Assembly: GCA_902798685.1 (NCBI GenBank)
Contig: CADBXO010000004.1
Coordinates: forward strand, 62,001-126,000
Direction: 5' to 3'
Origin: an uncultured Bacteroidales bacterium
GTDB taxonomy: Bacteria; Bacteroidota; Bacteroidia; Bacteroidales; Bacteroidaceae
DNA length: 64,000 bases
Part shown: piece by piece, positions 34,110 through 44,186 of the stretch
How positions within the stretch are numbered: the stretch's first letter is position 1
How the letters are laid out: each line of letters opens with the position of its first letter
Notes under the pieces: model-generated
Databases searched by the model: none
What the model saw: only the letters and a program-made list of their open reading frames with translations
What the model was told of the DNA's origin: nothing
Translations under genes and position numbers: made by a program

Positions 34110-36537
34110 CAAAGTGCCAGACAGGTAATCCTACAGACAGAAGGATCATGATAATTAGCAGTGCTATGCACAGACGATCTGTCTTGAGTGCATCGGGCAC
34201 GAATTTCATGACGATGGAGTGGTTTCCGGCAGGAATAACCGCAGCCCTGAGCACATAGTTTACACGCCCCAGCTGCTGCTCCTTTCCGTCTATATAAAGA
34301 TGCCACTCGCGCGGGTAGTAAATCTCTGAGAATACCGCAACCTTATCCTTGGTGGAATGTGATGAATATTCCAGATGGTCGGGTATGTATTTTTCCATCT
34401 TGATGTAAGCCCCCGGATCACTTTCCGTAACCTTCAGGTTAAGGGCATCGGCAAAAAGCTTATCGGCCACAGCCGTTGTCTTTATGTCAATCGTGTTCAG
34501 GGCATTGCTCTCCTGAACGGGAGTGTCAACAAAGAGCAGTGTGTCAACGAACCAGGCGTTGCCCATGGCTTCGGAGTTACGCATTACCTGACCGTCTTGG
34601 GAGATCACATACTTGGTGTTGAGCATATTCAGGACGTTCATGTTGTTCTTTGCGATATGAGCGTCGATGAGATCCTGATAACGGCGCATCTTTGCGGCAG
34701 AGTAACCTCCCAGTGATTTGAGCCTGTAGGATGTTCTGGCATCATTGAAGGTGTCAGATGACAGGTTGAGAACGCGGTAATCAAGTGATTTGTCCTGAAG
34801 TATGGCCTTCTCCCAGTCCTGCATGTCAAAATAACGGGATTTCTCCTTGCGGGTAACAAAGTCACGGTCGCCAAAGAACTTCCGGTCAACAGGAACCATG
34901 TCAATCAGAGTTACAATTCCAAGGGCGGCAGCCAGCAGAACGGTGCTGTTCTTAGTTTCTTTCCTGGAGCAGTAAACCCAGGTGATGGCAGTTCCCAAAA
35001 GCACGAATACCAGACTGCGCAGGGCCGATGAAGATATCAGGGCCTGTCTCTGAGCAAGTACGGCATTATAGAAATCTGGGAACATGCGATCGTCAACGTA
35101 TCTATGAAGTCGAGTGTCGTAGCTGGATGAGGTGTCAATTGCACCCGATGCAGCCGCAACTATCAGACAGACAGCAGCTGTTATGCCGCCTGCAATAAGT
35201 ATTGCTTTCCTGTTTGCTGCCTTGTCATCGGACTCTATGAGCTGCTTGACGGCAAGGAATCCCAGCAGAGGCATGGTTATCTCTGCGACTACCAGGATGG
35301 ACTCTACTGTACGGAACTTGTTGTACAGGGGGAAATACTCAAAGAAGAGTCTTGAGAACCATTCATAGTTATGTCCCCAGGCAAGTAATATTGAGAAACA
35401 GGTTGCTGCGAGCAGGCTCCACTTGTATGCTCCCTTTACGATTATAAGGCCAAGCACGAAGAGGAAACAGATAATGGCTCCCACGTAAACGGGACCGCTT
35501 GTGAACCGTTTCTCTCCCCAATATGTCGGTGCGGTGTTGCAGAAACTGCGTGCGCTGGCAGCGGGAACACCCATGTCCTTGAGTTCCTTTTCAAGACGGG
35601 AGTTTTTTCCCAGCTGGTAATTGGTGGCTCCTCCCATATATTCGGGAATAAGCAGTGTAAGAGTCTCACTCTTGCCGTATGACCATGCCGTTACATAGTC
35701 AAAACTCAGACCGGTCATCTGCTCACCGCTTGCCTGGTCCGTAACCAGTTCGCTGTGACCTCCACGCATGGTCTCCTTGAGGTAACTTTTGTTCATCTGG
35801 AGCCAACTGGCCTTTGTTCCAAAAATCATGAGCAAGGAAAGCAGAAGTAAAGCAGTGGACTTTCCAAAATCTTTCCACTGTTTATTCCGGGCATGAATGA
35901 ATATCTCACCTATGAACAATACTCCCAACAGCATGAAAGCGTAATAGGTCATCTGCGTGTGCAGTGTAATACCTATTGTGCCGTACATCATGATGATGGG
36001 CATGCCAAGCCAGTATTTACGCCTGAATAATGCATAGAATCCGCCTATCATGGGAGCCAGGCAGCATATTGCATTGGCTTTTGTGATATGTCCGGCGGGA
36101 ATGATCAGCAAGAAATATGATGACAGCGTCAGCGCAAAGGCACCCGCTATACTTATCCATGGGTCAACATCAAAACAGAGAAGCATTATGAAGAAACCTA
36201 TCAGATATGCCACGAGTATGCCGATGGGGGCGTTGTTTCCAATCAGCCACAGGTGAGAGAGATTCTCAAGCTTACCCCTCAGCTTGTTGGCAGGTGTCTG
36301 TCCGCTTATCTGGTAAGTAGGCATACCTCCGAACATGGAGTTAGTCCACCAGACCTGTCTTCCTTCAGACTGTGAGTACTCACGGATCTCATTTGATGAT
36401 CCTACATAAAGGGTGGTATCACCGCCCTGCAGCACTTTCCCGTCAAGAACAGGGGAGCAGTATATGAGTGCGAAAGCCATGAAGGCAATGATTGCAATAA
36501 CAAAGGGGGTCAGTTTCTTAAGGTCAGGTTTTTTCAT
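34075..36537 (-). CDS. YfhO-family membrane protein
   Basis: An 820-residue membrane protein with about 12 transmembrane segments and a soluble C-terminal part of about 200 residues ending in another membrane helix and a short basic tail. QGGDTTLYVGSSNEIREY and WWTNSMFGGMPTYQIS near the N-terminus are typical of YfhO proteins, which resemble GT-C glycosyltransferases and are needed for glycosylation of surface lipids or polymers in Gram-positive bacteria. The gene is 24 bases after the ispD-like gene and in the same direction as metG. Its substrate in Bacteroidales is unknown. Confidence 0.88.
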   Translation of the reverse strand: MKKPDLKKLTPFVIAIIAFMAFALIYCSPVLDGKVLQGGDTTLYVGSSNEIREYSQSEGRQVWWTNSMFGGMPTYQISGQTPANKLRGKLENLSHLWLIGNNAPIGILVAYLIGFFIMLLCFDVDPWISIAGAFALTLSSYFLLIIPAGHITKANAICCLAPMIGGFYALFRRKYWLGMPIIMMYGTIGITLHTQMTYYAFMLLGVLFIGEIFIHARNKQWKDFGKSTALLLLSLLMIFGTKASWLQMNKSYLKETMRGGHSELVTDQASGEQMTGLSFDYVTAWSYGKSETLTLLIPEYMGGATNYQLGKNSRLEKELKDMGVPAASARSFCNTAPTYWGEKRFTSGPVYVGAIICFLFVLGLIIVKGAYKWSLLAATCFSILLAWGHNYEWFSRLFFEYFPLYNKFRTVESILVVAEITMPLLGFLAVKQLIESDDKAANRKAILIAGGITAAVCLIVAAASGAIDTSSSYDTRLHRYVDDRMFPDFYNAVLAQRQALISSSALRSLVFVLLGTAITWVYCSRKETKNSTVLLAAALGIVTLIDMVPVDRKFFGDRDFVTRKEKSRYFDMQDWEKAILQDKSLDYRVLNLSSDTFNDARTSYRLKSLGGYSAAKMRRYQDLIDAHIAKNNMNVLNMLNTKYVISQDGQVMRNSEAMGNAWFVDTLLFVDTPVQESNALNTIDIKTTAVADKLFADALNLKVTESDPGAYIKMEKYIPDHLEYSSHSTKDKVAVFSEIYYPREWHLYIDGKEQQLGRVNYVLRAAVIPAGNHSIVMKFVPDALKTDRLCIALLIIMILLSVGLPVWHFVRKQDSSTRND

Positions 36538-36561
36538 AACAGGAGTATTTTGGAATTTACG

Positions 36562-37266
36562 TTATGGTTCTGGGGTTGAAAGGAGGAATTCCAGCAGAGG
36601 CAGGTCATCGGCGTATGTAAGCTTGATGTTCCTCTCGCTTCCGCGTACAATACCCACCTTCTCATCGGGAAGGTAGCGCAGCACGGTTCCGCAGTCATCG
36701 GTTGCCGTGAAACCGGGGTCCTTGAGCGCAACCTCATAGGCCTTGGCGATGGTCTTGCGGCGGAATCCCTGCGGGGTCTGCATGCGCCAAAGGAGATTGC
36801 GGTTCTGGATTGATTCCATCACGGAACCTGCGGCGTCACACTGAACGATGGTGTCCACTGCAGGGATGGCCACATCGACCGCATTGAAGGTCTCCATAGC
36901 CTTTAGTGTGTCCGAAATTATCCGGGCCGATACCAACGGCCGTGCGGCATCATGGAAGAGCATTACCAGGTCCGGATTGCCGCTGAAATGGCGTACGGCT
37001 GCCAGGCTGGAGTCAAAACGCTCCTTTCCACCGGGAAGAACAGCCGTTACCTTGGTCCAGTTATTGTCTTTGACAATACCCTGAACCTTGCTTATGAACT
37101 CGGGTGAGGTGACAATAACCACCTGGTCAATACCGGGATGGTCATTGAAAGTCTGTACCGAATGTTCCAAAACAGTCTTTCCACCCAGAAGCAGGAACTG
37201 CTTGGGGGTGGAAAGGCCGGTTCTTGAACCGGAGCCTGCTGCAAGTATGACTCCGACTGTATTCAT
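36562..37266 (-). CDS. ispD: 2-C-methyl-D-erythritol 4-phosphate cytidylyltransferase (IspD) or relative
   Basis: A 234-residue cytidylyltransferase. LAAGSGSRTGLSTPKQF is the CTP-binding loop, FHDAARPLV and NIKLTYADDL the metal/CTP contacts, and LLWRMQTPQGF with FTATDDCGTVL the IspD-like acceptor region. The MEP pathway enzyme is the best guess. The stretch GLSTPKQ is shared with the second family member at 15197-15898, which lacks the TDD segment and looks more like a polyol-phosphate enzyme. It follows metG by 9 bases and precedes the yfhO-like gene, so a role in glycan precursor synthesis cannot be excluded. Confidence 0.68.
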   Translation of the reverse strand: MNTVGVILAAGSGSRTGLSTPKQFLLLGGKTVLEHSVQTFNDHPGIDQVVIVTSPEFISKVQGIVKDNNWTKVTAVLPGGKERFDSSLAAVRHFSGNPDLVMLFHDAARPLVSARIISDTLKAMETFNAVDVAIPAVDTIVQCDAAGSVMESIQNRNLLWRMQTPQGFRRKTIAKAYEVALKDPGFTATDDCGTVLRYLPDEKVGIVRGSERNIKLTYADDLPLLEFLLSTPEP

Positions 37267-37275
37267 TTGTACTTT

Positions 37276-39336
37276 TTAGCAAACTTCGCTGCCCGGTTTT
37301 ACGGGACGCTGAACTGTTGTTACGGCCAGTGTTCCGTCAGCGTCAAGGGCGCTCAGTATCATACCCTGGCTCTCGCGGCCCAGAATCTTGCGGGGAGCAA
37401 GGTTGGCAATGAAGCAAACCTGCTTGCCTACCAGATCCTCAGGGTTGTAATAGTTTGCAATACCTGAAAGTATGGTGCGTCCGCCCAGACCGTCATCGAT
37501 CCTGAACTGGAGCAGCTTGTCTGATTTGGGAACCTTGATGCACTCAAGCACTGTACCTACGCGGATATCCAACTTCTCGAATTCGGGGAACTGGATGTTC
37601 TCCTTGATGGGCTTGGCGGGCTGAGCGGCTGCGGCAGCCTTCTCATTCTCCTCCTTGCGCTTGAGCAGCTTCTGGATCTGAGCCTCAATGACATCGTCCT
37701 CAATCTTCTCAAACAGAAGCTCTGCCTTACCCAGCTTGTGGCCGGCGGGCAGCAGATCAATGGCACCCAGGCGGTTCCAGTCAGCACCGTCCAGGGCAAT
37801 CATTCCGCGCAGTTTCTCACTTGAGAAGGGCAGGAACGGCTCAAAGGCGATAGCCAGGTTGGCAACCAACTGGAGAGATATGTTGAGTATGGTCTCAACT
37901 CTCTTCATATCGGTCTTGGCAAGTTTCCAGGGCTCGGTATCGGCCAGGTACTTGTTACCTATGCGGGCCAGGTTCATGGCCTCCTTCTGTGCCTCACGGA
38001 ACTTGAAGTTCTCGAGCAGAGACTCAAGCTGTCCCTTTACATCGGCAAACTCCTTGAGGGTATCGCGGTCATAATCGGTCAGTTCACCGCACTGGGGAAC
38101 TACGCCGTCAAAGTATTTCTGTGTCAGAACCAGGGCGCGGTTAACGAAGTTACCGTAGATGGCAACCAGCTCGTTGTTGTTGCGTGCCTGGAAATCCTTC
38201 CATGTAAAGTTGTTGTCCTTGGTCTCAGGAGCGTTGGCGGTAAGTACGTAACGCATTACATCGGCCTTGCCGGGGAAATCCTCCAGATACTCGTGTACCC
38301 AAACGGCCCAGTTGCGTGAGGTTGAGATCTTGTCATCCTCCAGGTTCAGGAACTCGTTGCTGGGAACGTTGTCGGGAAGAATGAATGAACCCTCGGCCTT
38401 AAGCATTGCGGGGAACACGATGCAGTGGAACACGATGTTGTCCTTTCCGATAAAGTGGATAAGACGTGTGTCAGGATCCTTCCACCAGGTCTCCCAGCTG
38501 CCACGCTCGGGATGAGAGTCGCAGAACTCCTTGGTGTTGCTGATATAACCGATGGGGGCATCGAACCATACATAGAGAACCTTACCCTCGGCACCCTCAA
38601 CGGGAACGGGGATACCCCAGTCAAGGTCACGGCTCACGGCACGGGGCTGCAGACCCATGTCAAGCCAGCTCTTGCACTGACCGTAAACATTGGGACGCCA
38701 CTCCTTGTGCTCCTGCAGGATCCACTTCTCAAGCCACTCCTGATACTGCTCCAGAGGCAGGTACCAGTGTGTGGTCTCCTTCATTACGGGCTTGCTTCCG
38801 CTTACTGTGCTCTTGGGATTGATCAGTTCAGTGGGTGAGAGTGATGTACCGCACTTCTCGCACTGGTCACCGTATGCGTGATCGTAGTGGCAGTGAGGGC
38901 ACTCACCGGTGATATAGCGGTCGGCCAGGAACATCTTGGCCTCCTCGTCATAGTACTGCTCGCTGGTCTTCTGGATGAACTTGCCGGTATCATACAGTTT
39001 GCGGAAAAAGTCCGATGCAACCTTATGGTGAGTAGGGGAACTGGTACGACCGTAGATGTCGTAAGATATGCCCATACCCTTGAAGGTATCCTTCATCTGA
39101 TAGTGGTAACGGTCAATGATCTCCTTGGGTGTCACGCCCTCTTTCTTGGCGCGGATGGTGATGGGCACACCGTGCTCGTCACTGCCTCCAATGAACATCA
39201 CGTCCACCTTCTTGAGACGTTGGTAACGGACATAAATATCGGCCGGAACGTATGCGCCTGCCAGGTGGCCTATGTGAAGCGGGCCGTTGGCATAGGGCAG
39301 GGCCGATGTAACCAGAATCCTCTTGTAATCTTTCAT
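37276..39336 (-). CDS. metG: Methionyl-tRNA synthetase
   Basis: A 686-residue class I aminoacyl-tRNA synthetase. [21 protein letters not shown] carries the HIGH-type motif, the KMSKS-type motif is KISTSRN, and four cysteines in [22 protein letters not shown] form the zinc knuckle. The last 110 residues ([20 protein letters not shown]) are the EMAP-II-like tRNA-binding domain. Length matches Bacteroidetes MetG. A -7 box (TAATTTTG on the minus strand) lies at 39371-39364. Confidence 0.97.
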   Translation of the reverse strand: MKDYKRILVTSALPYANGPLHIGHLAGAYVPADIYVRYQRLKKVDVMFIGGSDEHGVPITIRAKKEGVTPKEIIDRYHYQMKDTFKGMGISYDIYGRTSSPTHHKVASDFFRKLYDTGKFIQKTSEQYYDEEAKMFLADRYITGECPHCHYDHAYGDQCEKCGTSLSPTELINPKSTVSGSKPVMKETTHWYLPLEQYQEWLEKWILQEHKEWRPNVYGQCKSWLDMGLQPRAVSRDLDWGIPVPVEGAEGKVLYVWFDAPIGYISNTKEFCDSHPERGSWETWWKDPDTRLIHFIGKDNIVFHCIVFPAMLKAEGSFILPDNVPSNEFLNLEDDKISTSRNWAVWVHEYLEDFPGKADVMRYVLTANAPETKDNNFTWKDFQARNNNELVAIYGNFVNRALVLTQKYFDGVVPQCGELTDYDRDTLKEFADVKGQLESLLENFKFREAQKEAMNLARIGNKYLADTEPWKLAKTDMKRVETILNISLQLVANLAIAFEPFLPFSSEKLRGMIALDGADWNRLGAIDLLPAGHKLGKAELLFEKIEDDVIEAQIQKLLKRKEENEKAAAAAQPAKPIKENIQFPEFEKLDIRVGTVLECIKVPKSDKLLQFRIDDGLGGRTILSGIANYYNPEDLVGKQVCFIANLAPRKILGRESQGMILSALDADGTLAVTTVQRPVKPGSEVC

Positions 39337-39363
39337 ATGATATATCTAAGTTGTTTCGGACTG

Positions 39364-39371
39364 CAAAATTA
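39364..39371 (-). promoter_or_regulatory. -7 promoter element for metG
   Basis: The minus strand reads TAATTTTG, 27 bases before the metG ATG. A -33 element is not obvious. Confidence 0.45.
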
Positions 39372-39381
39372 CTATATTTTT

Positions 39382-40920
39382 TTATTTACCCCAAGAGGCA
39401 CGGTCTAAGCTGCGATAACCAATCGCTTCGGCTATATGATCAGGCCTGATTGTGTCTGAGCGGTCCATGTCGGCAATAGTCCTGGAAACCTTCAGTATGC
39501 GGTCATAGGCACGGGCCGATAGGTTCAGCCGGTTCATGGCCTCACCCAGCATACGGATGGCGGCAGGCTCGGCTCTGGCATACTTGCGCAGCAGACGTGA
39601 ATCCATCTGGGCATTGCAATATAAGCCCTTTTCACCGCTGAATCTGGCGGCCTGTACAGCTCTGGCCCCTATCACCCGTTCACGAATAGCGGCACTTGTC
39701 TCACCCTTCCGTTCCGATGACATGTCGTCAAACCCTACGGGGAGAATCTCGCACTGAATGTCAAAACGGTCCATGAGCGGGCCCGATATCTTTCCCAGAT
39801 AACGTTCAATCACTGTAGGCGTACAGTGACACTCCTTTGTCGGGTGATTGTAGTATCCGCACGGGCAGGGGTTCATCGATGCAAGCAGCATGAACGATGC
39901 AGGATACTCTATCCTGTATTTGACTCTGGATATGACTACGCTCCTGTCCTCGAGCGGCTGACGCAGTGTTTCAAGTGCCGACCTGGTAAACTCGGCCAAT
40001 TCATCGAGATAGAGCACACCGTTATGGGCAAGCGATATTTCACCGGGCTGCCCGTTGGCGCCTCCGCCTGCCAGAGCCACGTTGGATATGGTATGATGCG
40101 GATGACGGAACGGCCTCTCGGTTATAAGTGCGGCGCCGTGTCCCGTAAATCCGGCAACTGAATGGATACGTGTGGTCTCAATGCTCTCCTCCTCGGTAAG
40201 CGGCGGAAGTATTGAAGGGAGAGCCCTTGCCATCATGGATTTACCGCTTCCCGGCGGGCCGACCATGATCAGGTTATGTCCCCCGCTTGCGGCTACTTCA
40301 AGTGCGCGTTTTACTGCTTTTTGTCCCTTTACATCGGCAAAATCGGCCTGATATCCGGTGGGTACGACGTTCCTCAGGGCTATGCTCTTGTCCAATGGTT
40401 CAATGTGTTCGGGCATCCGATTGAGCAGGTCCACCACTTCACGCAGATTGTTTGCTCCGTAGACCTCCAGTCCGTCTATGACTGCGGCTTCGGCTGCGTT
40501 CTGAGCCGGCAGGATTATGCCCTTGAATCCGTGGTCCCGGGCCTCGATTGCCATTGAAAGGGCTCCTTTTACGGGCTGCAGTGAGCCGTCCAGGCTCATC
40601 TCGCCCATTATGACATAATCATCAAGGGTTGACGTGTCAATCTCTCCTCCGGAGGCCAGTATGACTATGGCAAGCGGAAGGTCATAGGCCGCGCCCTCCT
40701 TCCGGATATCGGCCGGAGCCATATTGATGATTATCTGACTTGACGGAAACTTGTAGCCGTTTACCTGGAAAGCCGATATTATGCGTTCGTGGCTCTCCTT
40801 CACTGCACTGTCAGGCAGTCCTACAAGAAAGAATCTGATACCGCGCGATGTACTCGCTTCGATGGTCACGATGTATGCGTCTATCCCTTGGACAGCCGCA
40901 CCGGAAACTTTGATAAGCAT
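39382..40920 (-). CDS. YifB/ComM-family AAA+ ATPase
   Basis: A 512-residue magnesium-chelatase-like ATPase. It has an N-terminal Lon-like domain (EASTSRGIRFFLVGLPDSAV), Walker A GPPGSGKSMMA, Walker B-like VLYLDELAEF, and a C-terminal Mg_chelatase_C domain (LNLSARAYDRILKVSRTIADM). ComM in Vibrio and Haemophilus is a helicase aiding branch migration of incoming DNA during transformation; the same role is possible here but not shown. It lies 62 bases after the lipoprotein gene in the same direction. Confidence 0.92.
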   Translation of the reverse strand: MLIKVSGAAVQGIDAYIVTIEASTSRGIRFFLVGLPDSAVKESHERIISAFQVNGYKFPSSQIIINMAPADIRKEGAAYDLPLAIVILASGGEIDTSTLDDYVIMGEMSLDGSLQPVKGALSMAIEARDHGFKGIILPAQNAAEAAVIDGLEVYGANNLREVVDLLNRMPEHIEPLDKSIALRNVVPTGYQADFADVKGQKAVKRALEVAASGGHNLIMVGPPGSGKSMMARALPSILPPLTEEESIETTRIHSVAGFTGHGAALITERPFRHPHHTISNVALAGGGANGQPGEISLAHNGVLYLDELAEFTRSALETLRQPLEDRSVVISRVKYRIEYPASFMLLASMNPCPCGYYNHPTKECHCTPTVIERYLGKISGPLMDRFDIQCEILPVGFDDMSSERKGETSAAIRERVIGARAVQAARFSGEKGLYCNAQMDSRLLRKYARAEPAAIRMLGEAMNRLNLSARAYDRILKVSRTIADMDRSDTIRPDHIAEAIGYRSLDRASWGK

Positions 40921-40981
40921 GGTTAGATGTATGAATGGTTAACATTAGATTCTGCAAAACAAGGTAAGTGTTTTTATCGTG

Positions 40982-42010
40982 CTATTTTTTTGGTTTTGGT
41001 CTGTATAATACTCTGTCCAGTTCTTTGTCAAGGTCTGGTATTGAGGTTGTCTTATAAGTAAGTCTTTTAGCGCTGGAGAAGAGGATGAATGAAGGTGCGG
41101 TCTGAAGATTGGCATTCTTGACGAATCTGCTTTCCCAACCTGCAGGGTCGTTGTATGAAACCCATCTGACGGTATCACCGGCGATTGCCTGTTTCCACCT
41201 GTCCAGATTCACGTCAATAGAAAGGTCTATCACGTTGAAGTTCCTGCCCTCATACTTTTCAAGGAAATACCTGAGGGTATCCCTTGCGTCCAGTCCGGCC
41301 TGTCCCATCCAGGATGCCCAAACGCATACCAGCAGATTGTTCGATGTGCCGCCCACATCTATGAACTGACGCTGAATGCCGGATGAATCCTTCAAGGTGT
41401 ATGTGTCGAAGTAGAGATTGTTGAGGGCCTCTTTCTCAAAATCACTCTTGAGTGAAACCAGATAGGGTGCATCCTGCATATTGCCGCTCATACGTTTTAT
41501 AAGCGGTTCGATGACGCTCTCACGTGCATGGTACTTCCTGACCATCTGGTCATAGATAAGGAAGGGAGTTACCTCCGAGAAGGGATCTCTGGTGATGAAA
41601 GAGTCAATCCTAGCCGCTGTCTGCTCCATCGAGGTGTCCCTCTGTGAAGCCAGATAGAAGGAGTGGTATGAGTCATTGCAATAACCTCCCGATACAGAGA
41701 ACAGTCCGGAGTCGGCAGGAATGGTTATGAATGCTTCCACGTCCTTCTCGGCAAATACGGGATGCATGCGTCCGTCGGGCAGCATCAGAATGAGTGTGGT
41801 CACTGTATCCGGACGGAACTTCCATGTAAACTGGCCGTTGTGGCAGAATATGGTATCGACACCCTCATAGCGGGAATCGATTCCGGCCACCAGGATTGAA
41901 TCGGTCCCGTCCTGAACGGTTCCCTGCAGTACGAACATACCCTTGTCTCCGCATGAGGCGGTCAAGAGCAGCACAATGAGTGCAGATACTGCAGAAAACC
42001 TCGTTTTCAT
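40982..42010 (-). CDS. Thioredoxin-fold lipoprotein lacking the CxxC motif
   Basis: A 342-residue lipoprotein: signal MKTRFSAVSALIVLLLTASC with the lipobox Cys20. The N-terminal half resembles the DUF4369-like beta domain of Bacteroidetes thiol:disulfide proteins, and the C-terminal half is TlpA-like. At about residues 231-239, where TlpA has WATWCGPC, this protein reads WASWMGQAG, so both redox cysteines are missing. It probably acts as a structural or chaperone-like protein in the periplasm rather than an oxidoreductase. It follows bipA by 12 bases. Confidence 0.8.
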   Translation of the reverse strand: MKTRFSAVSALIVLLLTASCGDKGMFVLQGTVQDGTDSILVAGIDSRYEGVDTIFCHNGQFTWKFRPDTVTTLILMLPDGRMHPVFAEKDVEAFITIPADSGLFSVSGGYCNDSYHSFYLASQRDTSMEQTAARIDSFITRDPFSEVTPFLIYDQMVRKYHARESVIEPLIKRMSGNMQDAPYLVSLKSDFEKEALNNLYFDTYTLKDSSGIQRQFIDVGGTSNNLLVCVWASWMGQAGLDARDTLRYFLEKYEGRNFNVIDLSIDVNLDRWKQAIAGDTVRWVSYNDPAGWESRFVKNANLQTAPSFILFSSAKRLTYKTTSIPDLDKELDRVLYRPKPKK

Positions 42011-42022
42011 CGGGAGATATGG

Positions 42023-43816
42023 TTACTTGGCGGCGCGCTTGCGCTCCAGTTCGTTCAGGATAACCTTACGCATACGCATGCTCTTGGGGGTAACCTCTAC
42101 GTACTCGTCGTTCTTGATGTACTCGAGAGCCTCCTCAAGAGAGAATACTACGGGAGGTGCGATGTGGGCCTTTTCATCGGCACCGCTGGCACGCATGTTG
42201 GTAAGCTGCTTGCTCTTGGTTACGTTGATGACCAGATCCTTCTCGTGTACGTGCTCACCTACAACCTGACCTGCGTAAACCTGATCCTGCGGGTTCACAA
42301 AGAACTTACCGCGGTCCTGCAGCTTGTCAAGTGCGTAAGCGAATACGGTACCGGTCTCCATGGCAACCATCGAACCGTTGGTACGGCGCTCAATGTCACC
42401 CTTGTAAGGCTGATACTCCTTGAAGCGGTGTGCCATCACGGCCTCACCCTGTGATGCGGTGAGAACGTTTGTTCTAAGGCCGATGATACCGCGTGAGGGG
42501 ATATCGAATACAATGACAACACGGTCACCCTGGGTGTCCATTGATGTCATCTCACCCTTGCGCTTGGTGGCCAGGTCAATCATCTTGCTGGCAAACTCCT
42601 CGGGAACGCTGATGGTGAGTTCCTCGATAGGCTCGCATGTACGGCCGTCAATCTCCTTCATGATAACCTGAGGCTGACCTACCTGGAGTTCATAACCCTC
42701 ACGGCGCATGGTCTCGATCAGGATTGACAGGTGCAGCACGCCACGGCCTGATACTATCCACTTGCCATCCTCCTCGGTGCGGCGAACGCGCAGAGCCAGG
42801 TTCTTGTCAAGCTCCAGGTTCAGACGGTCCTGAATGTGACGTGATGTGACGTACTTACCCTCCTTGCCAAAGAAAGGTGAGTCATTTATTGAGAAGAGCA
42901 TACTCATGGTAGGCTCGTCAATTGCGATAGGAGGCAGAGGATCGGGATTCTCGGCATCGCAGATGGTATCACCGATCTCGAACTTGTCCAGACCTACGAT
43001 GGCACAGATGTCACCGGCGCCTACTGTGGGAACGCGCTTGCGGCCCATACCCTCAAAGGTGTGGAGCTCCTTGATCTTGACCTTCTCCTTGCTGCCGTCA
43101 CGGTGTGCCAGTGTGCAGGTCATACCCTCGTTCAAGGTGCCGCGGTTTACTCGGCCCACTGCAATACGTCCGGTGTATGAAGAGTAGTCAAGTGATGTGA
43201 TAAGCATCTGCAGGGTGCCCTCCTCCTGCTTGGGTTCGGGGATGTACTTGATGATGGCATCAAGCAGGGGCAGAATATTGTCGGTGGGCTGTTTCCAGTC
43301 GGTGCTCATCCAGTTCTGCTTGGCTGAACCGTAGAGTACGGGGAAATCCAGCTGATCCTCAGTGGCATCAAGTGCGAACATCAGATCGAATACCATTTCG
43401 TAAACCTCCTCGGGACGGCAGTTGGGTTTATCAACCTTGTTTACCACAACGATAGGCTTGAGTCCTATCTGAAGAGCCTTCTGCAGTACGAAACGTGTCT
43501 GAGGCATCGGACCCTCAAATGCATCCACCAGAAGGATGCACCCGTCGGCCATGTTGAGCACGCGCTCAACCTCACCGCCGAAGTCGGAGTGTCCCGGAGT
43601 GTCAATGATGTTAATCTTGGTATCCTTATAAGTAATAGATACATTCTTGGACAGGATTGTTATACCGCGCTCACGCTCCAGGTCATTGTTGTCGAGCATA
43701 AGTTCTCCTTTGGCCTGATTGTCGCGGAACAGGTGTCCGGCCAGCATCATCTTGTCGACCAGTGTCGTCTTGCCGTGGTCGACGTGTGCAATAATAGCGA
43801 TGTTTCTAATATTCAT
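42023..43816 (-). CDS. typA: Translational GTPase BipA/TypA
   Basis: A 597-residue ribosome-associated GTPase that helps 50S assembly and stress or cold adaptation. [14 protein letters not shown] is G1, [13 protein letters not shown]2, [17 protein letters not shown]3 and VVNKVDKP G4. Domain II, the EF-G-like domain V and the BipA-specific C-terminal domain follow in normal order and length. A -7 box on the minus strand (TAACTTTG, 43849-43842) lies 26 bases upstream of the ATG at 43816. Confidence 0.96.
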   Translation of the reverse strand: MNIRNIAIIAHVDHGKTTLVDKMMLAGHLFRDNQAKGELMLDNNDLERERGITILSKNVSITYKDTKINIIDTPGHSDFGGEVERVLNMADGCILLVDAFEGPMPQTRFVLQKALQIGLKPIVVVNKVDKPNCRPEEVYEMVFDLMFALDATEDQLDFPVLYGSAKQNWMSTDWKQPTDNILPLLDAIIKYIPEPKQEEGTLQMLITSLDYSSYTGRIAVGRVNRGTLNEGMTCTLAHRDGSKEKVKIKELHTFEGMGRKRVPTVGAGDICAIVGLDKFEIGDTICDAENPDPLPPIAIDEPTMSMLFSINDSPFFGKEGKYVTSRHIQDRLNLELDKNLALRVRRTEEDGKWIVSGRGVLHLSILIETMRREGYELQVGQPQVIMKEIDGRTCEPIEELTISVPEEFASKMIDLATKRKGEMTSMDTQGDRVVIVFDIPSRGIIGLRTNVLTASQGEAVMAHRFKEYQPYKGDIERRTNGSMVAMETGTVFAYALDKLQDRGKFFVNPQDQVYAGQVVGEHVHEKDLVINVTKSKQLTNMRASGADEKAHIAPPVVFSLEEALEYIKNDEYVEVTPKSMRMRKVILNELERKRAAK

Positions 43817-43841
43817 ATATATATGTTTCTCCTTCGGGCTG

Positions 43842-43849
43842 CAAAGTTA
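43842..43849 (-). promoter_or_regulatory. -7 promoter element for typA/bipA
   Basis: The minus strand reads TAACTTTG, matching TAnnTTTG. It diverges from the rpsO promoter 25 bases away; no -33 TTG is seen at the right distance. Confidence 0.5.
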
Positions 43850-43872
43850 CGGCAAAAATGTTAGAAAATTCA

Positions 43873-43902
43873 TTGTGTATTGAAAAAGAAGCTCTATCTT
43901 TG
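43873..43902 (+). promoter_or_regulatory. Promoter of the short rpsO gene
   Basis: TTG at 43873-43875 and TATCTTTG at 43895-43902 are 19 bases apart, a full match to the Bacteroides consensus. The ATG is 38 bases further on, so the truncated gene keeps an intact promoter and leader. Confidence 0.75.
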
Positions 43903-43939
43903 CGCCCGCTAAACGAGTTTTCACATTATTTTTAAGAAA

Positions 43940-44077
43940 ATGTATTTAGACAAAGAGAAAAAACAAGGGGCACTGACCCAGCTGGTAGGTAAGCGTCGTA
44001 GACTGCTCAACTACCTCAAGGAGAGAGACATCGAGCGCTACCGCGCCATCGTTAAGGCTCTCGGTCTGCGTAAGTAA
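43940..44077 (+). pseudogene. rpsO: Internally deleted ribosomal protein S15
   Basis: The frame codes for 45 residues: MYLDKEKKQ joined directly to [17 protein letters not shown] and ending in ALGLRK. The first nine residues and the last 35 match the start and end of Bacteroidales S15 (about 89 residues), but the middle, including the DTGS-containing loop, the following helix and the conserved H/D/S residues that contact 16S rRNA, is missing in frame. Promoter and terminator are intact. The gene could be a true shortened S15, a dead copy with a full copy elsewhere, or an assembly collapse. It would not fold as a normal S15. Confidence 0.82.
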
Positions 44078-44091
44078 GGCTAGGAAAGATG

Positions 44092-44129
44092 AAAGTGGGG
44101 TTGACCAAGAGGTTAACCCCACTTTTTTT
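44092..44129 (+). terminator. Intrinsic terminator after rpsO
   Basis: AAAGTGGGGTTGACC (44092-44106) pairs with GGTTAACCCCACTTT (44111-44125) over 15 base pairs with one G-T and a 4-base loop, followed by TTTT. A second small hairpin (GTCCG/CGGAC) with a T run follows at about 44132-44157. Confidence 0.88.
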
Positions 44130-44159
44130 GTGTCCGGCCTTATCGGACCTTTTTTTTAC

Positions 44160-44167
44160 TACCTTTG
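44160..44167 (+). promoter_or_regulatory. -7 promoter element for ahcY
   Basis: TACCTTTG lies 19 bases before the ahcY ATG, directly after the rpsO terminator T run. No -33 TTG is seen at 19-21 bases. Confidence 0.5.
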
Positions 44168-44186
44168 CAGTCACAAATAATTAAAT

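Noticed and set aside
44132-44157. GTCCG/CGGAC hairpin as an ahcY riboswitch (SAH type)
   Set aside because: The stem is 5 base pairs with a T run directly after it, fitting a second terminator. The leader is too short for an SAH riboswitch.
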